Below are positions 1 to 8,046 of a stretch of DNA of 24,121 nucleotides, piece by piece. The DNA is from a virus. The notes beneath the pieces are model-generated. The model had not been told where the DNA came from. It saw only the letters and a program-made list of their open reading frames with translations, and ran no database searches. The stretch spans positions 1 to 24,121 of the IMG/VR virus record IMGVR_UViG_3300048548_000013; one strand, written 5' to 3'. Position 1 is the first letter of the stretch; the number at the start of each line of letters is the position of its first letter. A program made the position numbers and the translations under genes.

Positions 1-122
1 AACTCGGCAGCGCCCATGCGGCCTATAAAGGCACCAAGGGACTCGATGTTGTTGGCCGCGCCAGCCGCCATCTCTAGCGTCTTGCACGCCGCCGTCACCG
101 CTGCTACCGCTTCGATGATCAT
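1..122 (-). CDS. Start of an unidentified phage structural protein (partial, runs off the left edge)
   Basis: An open frame starts with ATG at 122-120 and stays open to the window edge, giving about 40 residues beginning MIIEAVAAVTAACKTLEMAA. The ATG overlaps the TGA of the preceding 775-residue gene as ATGA, the same coupling seen at other junctions here, which is the main reason to accept this start. The visible part is Ala-rich and amphipathic. Small virion or assembly proteins with a similar helical N-terminus occur in related phages, but that comparison is from memory and the family is not assigned. The 3' end and total length are outside the window. Confidence 0.6.
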   Translation of the reverse strand, partial: MIIEAVAAVTAACKTLEMAAGAANNIESLGAFIGRMGAAE

Positions 123-2446
123 AGTGGTGAAAACAACAGAGCAGTGTTGCCTGCTAAGTTTCCAGCGGAACGTGCGCGTCCAGCTTTTTGCCGGTCTTGC
201 ATGTACTCCTCTTCCAGAATCCCTCTTAGGAACGGATTGCTGTAGGTGGAAGTAGCCTGTTGCTCACGCGGCAGAGACTGCTCAGTGGTCATCCCGGATT
301 GCACATCATCGTAAAGCTGTGTGCCTTGCATAGCGCCGTAAGGGTCGTATGGTACCGTGGCCCTCATGCCGTCTATGTAATCCATTCCTGCGCTCAACAG
401 ACCAGCTCCAAACTCTTTAGCTGCGCCCGGTTCCGCTGGCGTTCTGCCTGTGCGTGGGCTTGCTTGAGCTTCTTCTGGCGCAACCATCTGGGCAGCCACA
501 GCTAAAGGCACGCCATACTGACGCATGATAGTGACGAGCTTGTCATCGAAGATGACGTAGTTGCTTGTCTTCGGCCCCTTGGAGAATCGGGTCTGCGCGT
601 CTGCGTATTTGACGCCTTTGATTCCAGCAGCCATCAAAGCCTCTACGGCCTCGGCGTCACTGTATTGACCGTCTGCACCTACGCTTTGGTTGCCTAAATC
701 ACGCATCAGATCCATGCCGCGCATCTCTCCGGGCGCGTCTGATTCCATTGGGTCGATGATGCTTGCAAAGGCTTTTCTGATCTTTGCGGGTTGCTGTCTC
801 ATCGGCGCGTCGAAGTTGAGAAGGTCATCGTCGGTAACATCCAGATCAACTTCATACATGAAGCCGGAGCGGTCTTTGCTCAACGCATCCCGATAGCTTT
901 CTCCTGTCTTTTCGCTTTCCGCAAAATACAACCCGTTACCATAAAGCTGTGCGCCTTCGCCTGTGCCAATCTGGTCTGTGCTGAACTTGTCGAACTTGAA
1001 CGGCGAACCGTGAAAAGCTCGCAACCCGGCCTGCGACTCTTCGGGTGCCAGTGCGGCACCAGTTAAGCCAGCGCCGATAGCGGCCTTAACGGCCTTGGTT
1101 CCTAATATGCCGAGAGGTACAGCGGCGAGGATCTTGCCGGTCTTCAGCGGGTCAACAATAGACAGGATCTTGCCCATCTGCGGGTGGTCTTGGAAGACGG
1201 CAGAATAGCCTGCGTCGTATATCTTCTTGGTCAGCGCGGTGTATCTTGAGTAGGGGTCTAGCGAGTTTCCAACAGCACCCTTGATGTTGTCCGGGTCTGC
1301 GAGGATGTCGTACACCTGCTCAACAGGTAGCTGCACGGTGTTCTCTACTGGGCCAATCCCCTGCTCTCGACGATAGGGGTTGTCGGTGGTGTTTAATCCG
1401 GCGAAGGTTCGGTCATAGAATTCTGGCGTCGCTGCCATATTTCTTTCAGAGACAGTCCGTCCAGACAACCCCTTTCCATACTGGCTTGGGTCGAGGTAGT
1501 CGAACTCCCTGTTGCCGTAGTGGACTGCCTCAACAATCCCATCTGGATTGATTGCGCCCTCAAGTTTACCTCGAAGTCCAGATGCGCCATCTGCATCAAT
1601 TCGTCGTCTTCGTTCATCAGCGATGGGTGTCCTGCCAGTTGAAACGATGTTTGGCAACAGCCCGGTCTTTTGATCTGCAAAGACAGTGTCTTTCAGTTTG
1701 GCTGTTCTGTTGCTGTCGCCATACGGGCCGTAGTTTAGCAGAGAATTCTGCCCCCGTGTCTCAGACGCTGCGGCTTGTCTTGCCAAGTCGCTAAACATTC
1801 CGCTGTGCGCTTGGAATGCGTTCTCCTCACCACCGGCTCGGAATCCAAAACCGTGCTTCCCGTGGCCGTAGTAGTCGTGGACTGCTCGGAATGCGTCATT
1901 CAAAAAGATGGGCTGACCATCGATCTGGTAATCCATCTCTTGCAGCATCGGGTTACCAGTAGGATCGAAGCTATCATCGCTGCCAAAACCCGCTCGTGTG
2001 CTGAAGACACCGAGGCGTTGGTTCTCGTAGATGTCTTGCAGCGCTTGATAAGGAGAATTCGGGTACGGATCTTTGTCAGAAAACAGGTACGGCTTCACAC
2101 CGTCTCGCAGCATCTGCTCGAACTGAGCCTCTGTCTCTCTCCCAAGCGCGTCGTATGCCTGCTTGGTTCGGTAGTCGTTGGGGTTGTGTGGCATACGGTC
2201 ATAGTAGTCCGCAGTCATCTCGGCAAAGGGACGGTCTATCCTTTTATACTCGGTAGGGTTACGCAACGGTATGCCGGAGCGTTCCGCGTACTCCTCGGCG
2301 CTTCGCATGATGGCAGGGTTTTGACCGATAATAGTCTCGCCTTGCCCCGGAATGTTTGCCCTGCCCGGAGCGCCGGGTAGCGGGGTGTCGCTTCCAATAA
2401 TCTTGCCAATAAGGCTTATAAAAGTATTTGCTTTTCCTTTGGACAT
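119..2446 (-). CDS. Multidomain polyvalent protein with ADP-ribosyltransferase-like domain(s), probably carried in the virion
   Basis: This 775-residue protein sits in the putative ejection block, 3 nt after the 152-residue gene. Four regions are visible. (1) Residues about 75-270 hold conserved-looking HDYYGH (190-195), GEE (206-208), H214 and ETRGQN (229-234), a spacing that suggests a metal or active site; I cannot name this family. (2) Residues about 300-436 begin HYG and end AGYSAV, resembling a degenerate ADP-ribosyltransferase fold. (3) A hydrophobic segment lies at about 439-466. (4) Residues about 476-640 match the ART-PolyVal pattern: FHGS (478-481), IGTGEGAQLYGNGLYFAE (493-510), AGIKGVKY (607-614) and NYVIFDD (629-635). 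H479 would be the NAD-binding His. ART-PolyVal domains are known from phage and mobile-element polyvalent proteins, often delivered with DNA. ADP-ribosylation activity, targets and virion location are inferred. Confidence 0.8.
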   Translation of the reverse strand: MSKGKANTFISLIGKIIGSDTPLPGAPGRANIPGQGETIIGQNPAIMRSAEEYAERSGIPLRNPTEYKRIDRPFAEMTADYYDRMPHNPNDYRTKQAYDALGRETEAQFEQMLRDGVKPYLFSDKDPYPNSPYQALQDIYENQRLGVFSTRAGFGSDDSFDPTGNPMLQEMDYQIDGQPIFLNDAFRAVHDYYGHGKHGFGFRAGGEENAFQAHSGMFSDLARQAAASETRGQNSLLNYGPYGDSNRTAKLKDTVFADQKTGLLPNIVSTGRTPIADERRRRIDADGASGLRGKLEGAINPDGIVEAVHYGNREFDYLDPSQYGKGLSGRTVSERNMAATPEFYDRTFAGLNTTDNPYRREQGIGPVENTVQLPVEQVYDILADPDNIKGAVGNSLDPYSRYTALTKKIYDAGYSAVFQDHPQMGKILSIVDPLKTGKILAAVPLGILGTKAVKAAIGAGLTGAALAPEESQAGLRAFHGSPFKFDKFSTDQIGTGEGAQLYGNGLYFAESEKTGESYRDALSKDRSGFMYEVDLDVTDDDLLNFDAPMRQQPAKIRKAFASIIDPMESDAPGEMRGMDLMRDLGNQSVGADGQYSDAEAVEALMAAGIKGVKYADAQTRFSKGPKTSNYVIFDDKLVTIMRQYGVPLAVAAQMVAPEEAQASPRTGRTPAEPGAAKEFGAGLLSAGMDYIDGMRATVPYDPYGAMQGTQLYDDVQSGMTTEQSLPREQQATSTYSNPFLRGILEEEYMQDRQKAGRARSAGNLAGNTALLFSPL

Positions 2447-2449
2447 AGA

Positions 2450-2908
2450 TCAGTTCTGCCCTTGACCAAATCCAAAACCAAACGGCGATGTTGGCTGCCC
2501 CGGCTGCACAGGCAGTTGGTTGTAGCCTTGTTGCAGCTCTTGCAGTTGTTGCAGTTTGTACTGCTCTTCTTCATCCAAACCGCCTTCACCCGTGCCACTT
2601 CTGGGGTCTAGCATGCCAAACTGGTTCTCTACCATCGGTGTAGCCAGTGAGGGCATCGAGCCGTTCAGCCCTTGCGAGGCATCATTAAAACCCGCTGCTG
2701 CGTTTGTTTGTCTTAGAAGCTGAGAGCTGTCCACCATGCCGGTTGGTACGATAGGCGGAGGCGTTCCTGCCTTCTGCATGAAGCTCATCACATCAGTGCC
2801 GTACTTGTTGTCCAGATCATTCAGCATCTGCGTCGTGTCTGCTGTATTACCAAAACCAAACCGCTGCTTGGTGGCAAAGTTTTTTATGCTGTCTAACAGT
2901 CCGGGCAT
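2450..2908 (-). CDS. Small Gln-rich protein of the ejection block, function unknown
   Basis: This 152-residue protein has a good ribosome binding site (AGGAG, about 7 nt before ATG). It starts with a short amphipathic segment (MPGLLDSIKNFATKQRFGFG) and has a Pro-rich middle. The C-terminal part has an acidic Gln-rich helix (EEEQYKLQQLQELQQ) and ends in a Gly/Phe-rich tail (FGFGFGQGQN). No enzyme motif is seen. A similar Phe-Gly tail ends the 460-residue protein encoded at 6403-7785. Its position between a membrane-prone 677-residue protein and the 775-residue polyvalent protein suggests a minor virion component. The family is not recognised. Confidence 0.75.
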   Translation of the reverse strand: MPGLLDSIKNFATKQRFGFGNTADTTQMLNDLDNKYGTDVMSFMQKAGTPPPIVPTGMVDSSQLLRQTNAAAGFNDASQGLNGSMPSLATPMVENQFGMLDPRSGTGEGGLDEEEQYKLQQLQELQQGYNQLPVQPGQPTSPFGFGFGQGQN

Positions 2909-2909
2909 C

Positions 2910-4943
2910 TTAGTCTCCTGATATTGCCAGTGCGCCAGCGGTTGCGGTGCCCTTGAATGCGTCTTTCATTGCCTTGGAGAACTGCGGGTATAGGTCACCG
3001 GCTGCTCTCTTGAACGCTGCGTCGTTTAGCAGCTCTCGTACCTCTTTATCGCTCATGCCTCGCTTGACCATGAGCTGCGCTATTTCTGTAGCAGCCTGAT
3101 CTGACATGCGGCCTTCACCGATCAAATACTCTATGACCCTGATAGCCATATCTGGTTTTGTTCCGCGCATAGCTGAAGCGGCGTTCAAGACACCCTCCAC
3201 ACCAAAATCTTGCTGAACCTGTCCTGCCTCGTTGGTGATACTGCCGCCACTTACAACGCGCTTGGTCTCTGTGAAGGCCCGCTCGGCGTCTAGTTGGCGC
3301 TGGAAAGGTTCTGGATCATCAAACAACATGCCTAGCTTCTCGCGCATCGTTTCTCTGTTTGACAGCAAAGCGCCAGCGTCTCGATTGTCTGCGGTGTCAG
3401 CCAACCTGCGCTCAACCGCTTTCATGCCGCCACGGCGGAACATATCCAGCTCCGCTGCGCTCATGTCAGCAACGTCATCGGCTAGGTCTTCAGGATCAAC
3501 ACCCTGTTGCAGCAAACCCCGACCTTTTTCTCCGGCCCGCTGGACAGCCGACCCATCGCGCCAAATTTGTCTCGCAGTCTGCAAGTCCGGCACACCCTCA
3601 TCGAGCTGCGCCCGTAGGGCTATCATCAGATCCTTGATATCGCCTGCCTCGCCGCCTCTGTTGTCTCTAAACAATCCATCCGCTTCGTCTTGCAAGGCTC
3701 TTATCGTTTCATCTAAACGTCGAACAGGTGATAGGCTGATGTTCTCCGGCTTGTTTTCAATCCGTGTCTTAGCGGCCTCGTAAGCAGTTCTGGCGGCAGG
3801 CTTGTCCAGTAATCGCTTAATCTCTGGGTTCATCTCGAACGGGGTGCGGTAGGCGGCATCGTAGATGGGATCTGCCACGGCCTTCATCTCGGCCTGCACC
3901 TCTTCCATTGACCTTCTGAGGTTCTGGCCGTCCTCGCCTGCGCTCTCAACCGCCGCGTCTAACAATCGAGACTGCTGACTGTTGGTAGCCTTGGTAGCGC
4001 CTTCTTCCAGAACGCCACGCTGTCGAGTGTCTAGGAACTCGGGCAGTAAAGTCTTGCCGGTGCCTACCTTGGACTTAACGTCTCTGGCAAGCATGCGGAA
4101 GTTAGCGCCCAGATCCATGAAGGTTGCTTCCGGGCCAAGCTCTTTCAGAATCTTGATAGCCTCGTTGGCGTCAATGCCTTCAGCCTCTGCCGCTCGGACA
4201 ACTAGCCGCTCGACTTCTTTTGCTGGCGTGTCGTTTACCTTCCTCAGAATGCCCTTAACCACAGCGCCACCGACACCGACAGCGGCCTCAATGATCTTGC
4301 CGCCAATAGATCCAGCCACGGCACCGATAGCAGCGTCTGTTCCCGCCTGCTCTAATCTGTTTTCGAGACCATCGCCCGTGGCAAAACCGTAAAGCGCGCC
4401 CTCGCCAGCGCCTACGCCAGCCGCAGCTCCTCCACGTCTAAGCGCGGACTGACCCGCAGTCTTTGCCAGTGCAGCGCCGGTAAGTTTTCCCAGCCCCAAC
4501 ATACCGCCAACTACCTCACCGCCTAGAGCCAAACCTCCGTTATCGTTAGCAAAGCCTTGACGCGCTTGAGTCTGATAATCGAAGTAATCGTCATAGCTCC
4601 CCGGGCCAATAAGAGAAGCCAATCCAGCTATTCCTTCATCGGCGGTGCCAGCCGATATTCCTTGGAGGAAAGCATCTGCTGTACCAACTACTGGGCCAAA
4701 CGCCTCTGCTTGTGGCCTCTGAGCCTCAACGTCTATGGAGGTGTCCCGGCCTCTTTGTCTGTCGTTCAGCACAGCAAAAAGATTTGCCTGCTTATCCTTC
4801 GGCTGGCTTAACAGAAAGTTGTGGTCAAAGTCGGCCCCTGAATTCCACAAGGCTTTTAGGTTTTCTTGTTGTTGAGGCTCTAGGGCTTTGAAAGCCCTAC
4901 CTGAAAACTCAACAACACCGCGAGGCGTCTGGTAGGTAGACAT
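2910..4943 (-). CDS. Probable DNA-ejection (internal virion) protein with a Gly/Ala-rich membrane-prone segment
   Basis: This 677-residue protein starts 2 nt after the stop of the 480-residue gene. The N-terminal 70 residues are soluble and charged. Residues about 136-232 are rich in Gly and Ala with many small-xxx-small steps (for example GGEVVGGMLGLGKLTGAALA), as in glycine-zipper segments that insert into membranes. The rest is a long, mostly helical, charged region ending in a short hydrophobic tail (TATAGALAISGD). Podovirus ejection proteins, such as T7 gp14-gp16 or P22 gp7/gp16/gp20, form a channel across the host envelope; the role here is inferred from position, size and composition, not from a family match. 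No lytic transglycosylase motif is evident. Confidence 0.7.
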   Translation of the reverse strand: MSTYQTPRGVVEFSGRAFKALEPQQQENLKALWNSGADFDHNFLLSQPKDKQANLFAVLNDRQRGRDTSIDVEAQRPQAEAFGPVVGTADAFLQGISAGTADEGIAGLASLIGPGSYDDYFDYQTQARQGFANDNGGLALGGEVVGGMLGLGKLTGAALAKTAGQSALRRGGAAAGVGAGEGALYGFATGDGLENRLEQAGTDAAIGAVAGSIGGKIIEAAVGVGGAVVKGILRKVNDTPAKEVERLVVRAAEAEGIDANEAIKILKELGPEATFMDLGANFRMLARDVKSKVGTGKTLLPEFLDTRQRGVLEEGATKATNSQQSRLLDAAVESAGEDGQNLRRSMEEVQAEMKAVADPIYDAAYRTPFEMNPEIKRLLDKPAARTAYEAAKTRIENKPENISLSPVRRLDETIRALQDEADGLFRDNRGGEAGDIKDLMIALRAQLDEGVPDLQTARQIWRDGSAVQRAGEKGRGLLQQGVDPEDLADDVADMSAAELDMFRRGGMKAVERRLADTADNRDAGALLSNRETMREKLGMLFDDPEPFQRQLDAERAFTETKRVVSGGSITNEAGQVQQDFGVEGVLNAASAMRGTKPDMAIRVIEYLIGEGRMSDQAATEIAQLMVKRGMSDKEVRELLNDAAFKRAAGDLYPQFSKAMKDAFKGTATAGALAISGD
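4248..4538 (-). other. Gly/Ala-rich membrane-prone segment within the 677-residue protein
   Basis: The segment encodes residues about 136-232 of the 677-residue protein. It alternates Gly/Ala stretches with Val/Leu/Ile and has few charges, the pattern of glycine-zipper membrane helices. It is the only strongly hydrophobic part of that protein. Confidence 0.55.
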
Positions 4944-4945
4944 AT

Positions 4946-6388
4946 CTAATCGTCCAATATGTTCAAGTTGGGATCGTTGTTAGCCGCTGGAGGAGTTGCG
5001 GCTGGCGTAGGCGAGTTGCCACCGCCTGCAAACGGGTTAGTTCTTGGCGACTGACGGGTGCCAAACATTTCTATGTTTTTGTTCATCTGCTCAACGAAAG
5101 AAGCGTCTGCTGCTGCATAGTTGTTGCGAACATCAATCAAGTTGTTTCGCAGCACATCTACCGCTTGGTTTTGATTCAAATCACCCATGATGGATTGCAA
5201 AAACCCTAATTCCGCAACAGCGATTTGCCCCAAGGTAGCTCCTGAAGCCTTCATGTCTCTCAGCTCTTGGAAACCGATGTTTGCCATGATGGTGTTTAGG
5301 TATCCTCTCAATGCGTTGGCGTCTGATGCAGGCAAATCTTTCCAGAGACCAGCAAAACCGGCGGCACCGTCAATAATTTCCATAGCTTTTTCGATGGCAT
5401 TGTTTACGGTATCTGTCTTTCTCTGACGAGAAGCCATCGCCGTTATGCTGCTGTCGGCGACGGTAAGCCACTTGTCCTTAGCAGTTTGCCAAGAGTCGAA
5501 GTCGTTAATAGATGCTCTATTAGTCAGCATGTCGCCCATGTCATCTAAATATCTGATCACGGTTTCTGATCCGTCATCGTTTGTACGAACCTCCATCAGC
5601 CTGCCGTTGATATCTTGTTTGATTCTTGTAGTCGGGTTTCTTTTTAACAATGACCGTTTCTTTTCCCCAGTACGGAGATAATGGGCTTGATATTCGTCTT
5701 GAGACTCAGGAGTAAACTTGCCCGTATCGACCTTGTTAAATAATCCTCCCTGTATATCGGCTGTTCTTGCGTTAATTTCTGTTTGCATACGCGCATTAGT
5801 AGCGTCTTCCATTGCCACGCCACGCGCTTCCAAGCTGTCCATGTACATGTTGTTGTTGGCGAACTGGAGGTCTTCGAGTGTCGTTAACCTGCGGCGTGTA
5901 GCCGTCCGGGCGTCGTTGTCTGGGTCGTAGGTGAACGCTTGATTGCCAGTGACCATGTTGAAGGGCAGGCCGATAGTGTTGCGCCCAATATCAGCTATCA
6001 GGTCTGTGACCTTAAAGAACGGGTTGCTCAACTTGCGGTCTAGCTCTGCCTGCTGGTACCGCATACGTTCAGCATAAGCCTCTTGTCTTTGATTGCGGAA
6101 CGCCTGTCTTGGGCTGATGTACTGACCATATTCAGCAGGTGTTGCAACGGGTGCTCCGATACCCATCTCTGGAGGCAACATACCCGCTGGCCGAGGAGGA
6201 ACGACCTCATTCATAGTGCGCTGCGCGAGCCTAGCCTCCACCGGGTTAGTAGGAACAAACGGCGCGGTGTTTGTTAGGCCAGACGCTTGGTTACGAGCCT
6301 CGACGTTTTCAGGGCTGAAGTAATCGTCAGAGCGACCATCGTCATCCAAAGCGCCGCGGCTTCTTCTCAAAAAATCCATGATTCCCAT
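4946..6388 (-). CDS. Probable internal virion / DNA-ejection pilot protein
   Basis: This 480-residue protein is mostly charged and helical. The start at 6388 has AGGAG about 10 nt upstream; the Met at codon 4 (6379) is an alternative. Residues about 375-425 contain LRDMKASGATLGQIAVAELG and the following FLQSIMGDLNQNQAVDVLRNNL. From memory, a similar pattern (an R.AS..G.LGQ-type turn, then a Leu/Gln-rich helix) occurs in many phage DNA-injection or pilot-like proteins. The C-terminal 40 residues are Pro/Asn-rich and probably disordered. There is no membrane segment. It lies between the 11-residue-repeat protein and the membrane-prone 677-residue protein, which fits an ejection complex. The exact family is not assigned. 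Confidence 0.7.
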   Translation of the reverse strand: MGIMDFLRRSRGALDDDGRSDDYFSPENVEARNQASGLTNTAPFVPTNPVEARLAQRTMNEVVPPRPAGMLPPEMGIGAPVATPAEYGQYISPRQAFRNQRQEAYAERMRYQQAELDRKLSNPFFKVTDLIADIGRNTIGLPFNMVTGNQAFTYDPDNDARTATRRRLTTLEDLQFANNNMYMDSLEARGVAMEDATNARMQTEINARTADIQGGLFNKVDTGKFTPESQDEYQAHYLRTGEKKRSLLKRNPTTRIKQDINGRLMEVRTNDDGSETVIRYLDDMGDMLTNRASINDFDSWQTAKDKWLTVADSSITAMASRQRKTDTVNNAIEKAMEIIDGAAGFAGLWKDLPASDANALRGYLNTIMANIGFQELRDMKASGATLGQIAVAELGFLQSIMGDLNQNQAVDVLRNNLIDVRNNYAAADASFVEQMNKNIEMFGTRQSPRTNPFAGGGNSPTPAATPPAANNDPNLNILDD

Positions 6389-6402
6389 CTATTGGTTACT
6401 CC

Positions 6403-7785
6403 TTAACCGAACCCAAAGCTCGCGCTTGCGCTCTTGCCCTTGCTGCTACTGGTGGCTGACGAAAGATTGTTAGGCGCTCCAACAATCTGGTTGTAGAAGT
6501 TCAGAGCGTTGAACGGTGCCATGCCTTGACGGAACTGCTGGTTGAGGAGCTGCTGCTCAAAGTCCCTGCCATACTGACCACTAGCGAGTTGTTGACCCAC
6601 GCCGGTGTTGTACATACTGGCACCAGTTCGCATGTCGCTGACACCTTGAGCACCAAGTCGCGCAGCTAAGCTGGCCCCAAACTGTTGATTCTGCTGGTTG
6701 GTGTTGAATGCGTTCTGACCTACGCCTGTACCAAACTGTCGCGCTTGATTAAAAGCGCCCGCGTTGAACTGCCCGGCTTGCTGCTGCCGACCTAGGTTTG
6801 ACTCAAGCTGCGATGCACCTATGCCGTAACCTTGGCTGAGAAGCGCATTCTGCGCCCCCGCGTTGTACTGGTTCGCGCCTTGCGCGAAACCAGCGTTGGT
6901 ACGCATAGAATCCTGCATGAAGTTGGCGTTAGCTTGGTTCGCGCCCTGTTGGAAGCCTGCGTTTGCTTGATTCGCTGCCTGCTGAAATGCGGCGTTTTGA
7001 TTTGCTCTGTTTGCTTCGATACCCAAGGCTTGATTTAAGGCGTTGCCTCGCATGGCAGATGAAACGTCAACGGAGCGATCATTAGCGCGACCAGTGGCGA
7101 TAGCGTCCATAATCGCGCCACGGCTGTTACCGCTGCCGCCCGAGCCTGCTCTCATAGAACGATTTGCAAGCAGTTCGTTCTCGTTTAGGTTTCGGGTGAT
7201 GTCGCGGGTAGCTGCATTGATTTGGCCCTGTAGCACATCATTGTTGATGTAGTTGCTCAAATTGTTCTGGTTGAAGCCTGCGTTGGTGGCGGCGTTCATG
7301 CCAGCCGCGTTCATTGATGCGCTGCCCATCGCCGCTGGGTTCATTGTCGCCGCGTTCCCAGCCATCTCGTTTGCCATGCCAGAGTTGACGCCAGATCCTT
7401 GCGCTGGGCCGAAACCTGAAACGCCTCCAGCGTATCGGTTGCCTGCGCCAAAGGCAGCACGCACACCTCCGGCTGGCCCTCCCATCATCGCCGCGTTACT
7501 GAAATTCAACGCGGAGCCAGACCCCCCAGCCAGAGCAGAGCCAGAACCCATGAGACCCGCGCCAGCACCGGCCTGCATGTTGCCGCCCATGTACTGGTTT
7601 TGCAGTGCGCCTGCAAGGTTGGGATTAATGCCCGCAACGCCCTCAACAGGCATGCCGCCAGAATTAAGGTTCTGTGCTTGTCTACGAAGATCTTGCAGAA
7701 ACGGCTGCTGTGTAGGATCAACGTATGTGTTTGAGGCGCTATTCGAGCTGCTCTTTGATTTGCTTCCGCCAAAACTAAATATCAT
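6403..7785 (-). CDS. Asn/Gln/Ala/Gly-rich virion protein with 11-residue repeats
   Basis: This 460-residue protein is preceded by AGGA 7 nt before ATG. It starts with a Ser-rich leader (MIFSFGGSKSKSSSNSASNT) followed by YVDPTQQPFLQDLRRQAQ, a start I associate with structural proteins of environmental podoviruses. Residues about 70-170 are Gly/Ala/Met/Asn-rich and low complexity. Residues 264-318 hold five consecutive 11-residue units of the form NAxFxQxANQx. Residues about 335-425 continue Gln/Phe-rich with looser repeats, and the C-terminus is Ser/Lys-rich ending FGFG. Such long amphipathic Asn/Gln-rich helices could line a channel or coat DNA in an ejection complex. That role is inferred from location; no family is firmly recognised. 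Confidence 0.75.
   Translation of the reverse strand: MIFSFGGSKSKSSSNSASNTYVDPTQQPFLQDLRRQAQNLNSGGMPVEGVAGINPNLAGALQNQYMGGNMQAGAGAGLMGSGSALAGGSGSALNFSNAAMMGGPAGGVRAAFGAGNRYAGGVSGFGPAQGSGVNSGMANEMAGNAATMNPAAMGSASMNAAGMNAATNAGFNQNNLSNYINNDVLQGQINAATRDITRNLNENELLANRSMRAGSGGSGNSRGAIMDAIATGRANDRSVDVSSAMRGNALNQALGIEANRANQNAAFQQAANQANAGFQQGANQANANFMQDSMRTNAGFAQGANQYNAGAQNALLSQGYGIGASQLESNLGRQQQAGQFNAGAFNQARQFGTGVGQNAFNTNQQNQQFGASLAARLGAQGVSDMRTGASMYNTGVGQQLASGQYGRDFEQQLLNQQFRQGMAPFNALNFYNQIVGAPNNLSSATSSSKGKSASASFGFG
6832..6996 (-). repeat. Five 33-bp units coding for 11-residue (hendecad) repeats
   Basis: The segment encodes residues 264-318 of the 460-residue protein. The units begin NAAFQQAANQA, NAGFQQGANQA, NANFMQDSMRT, NAGFAQGANQY and NAGAQNALLSQ. 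Conserved positions are Asn1, Ala2, Phe4, Gln6 and often Ala8-Asn9-Gln10. Eleven residues make three helical turns, so Phe4 would line one face of a continuous helix. Confidence 0.8.
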
Positions 7786-7794
7786 GATCTTTTC

Positions 7795-8046
7795 CTATGC
7801 AATGTGCGTCCAAGCATTTGTGTCGTAATAATAAAGTCCCCTGCCAGAGCCGGGGTTCCAAGCCGTCCCGTCCGCGAACACCACCTGCCCCGTCTCTGGC
7901 TTCGATGGCTCCACGGTAAGCACCGGCAGTGTTGTCGTTTGACCGGCAACAGTGAATCCGTTGGCGATTCTGTTTAGCTCCTGCACCAGCCAGCTTCGCA
8001 GGCCCACCGCGCTATCTGCCGATGTGCTTGATGGTATATAGCTCAT
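7795..8046 (-). CDS. Small tail-associated protein, function unknown
   Basis: This 83-residue protein starts with ATG overlapping the TGA of the 518-residue gene (ATGA). Its N-terminal part (SAVGLRSWLVQELNRIANGF) is a short helix. The C-terminal part (VVFADGTAWNPGSGRGLYYY, then DTNAWTHIA) is a small beta motif of the type found at the ends of phage tail-fibre proteins. Translational coupling to the tail hub candidate suggests it is a tail component or an attachment piece for it. The family is not recognised. Confidence 0.7.
   Translation of the reverse strand: MSYIPSSTSADSAVGLRSWLVQELNRIANGFTVAGQTTTLPVLTVEPSKPETGQVVFADGTAWNPGSGRGLYYYDTNAWTHIA

Noticed and set aside
1775-2380. 201-residue plus-strand open frame
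   Set aside because: It lies wholly inside the 775-residue minus-strand gene, which has clear domain motifs. It has no recognisable motif and is an antisense shadow.
3232-3783. 183-residue plus-strand open frame
   Set aside because: It is antisense to the 677-residue gene, has no motif, and its composition is that expected from the complement.
7253-7828. 191-residue plus-strand open frame rich in Pro and Ala
   Set aside because: It is antisense to the low-complexity start of the 460-residue gene; the Gly/Ala/Asn codons produce a long stop-free complement.
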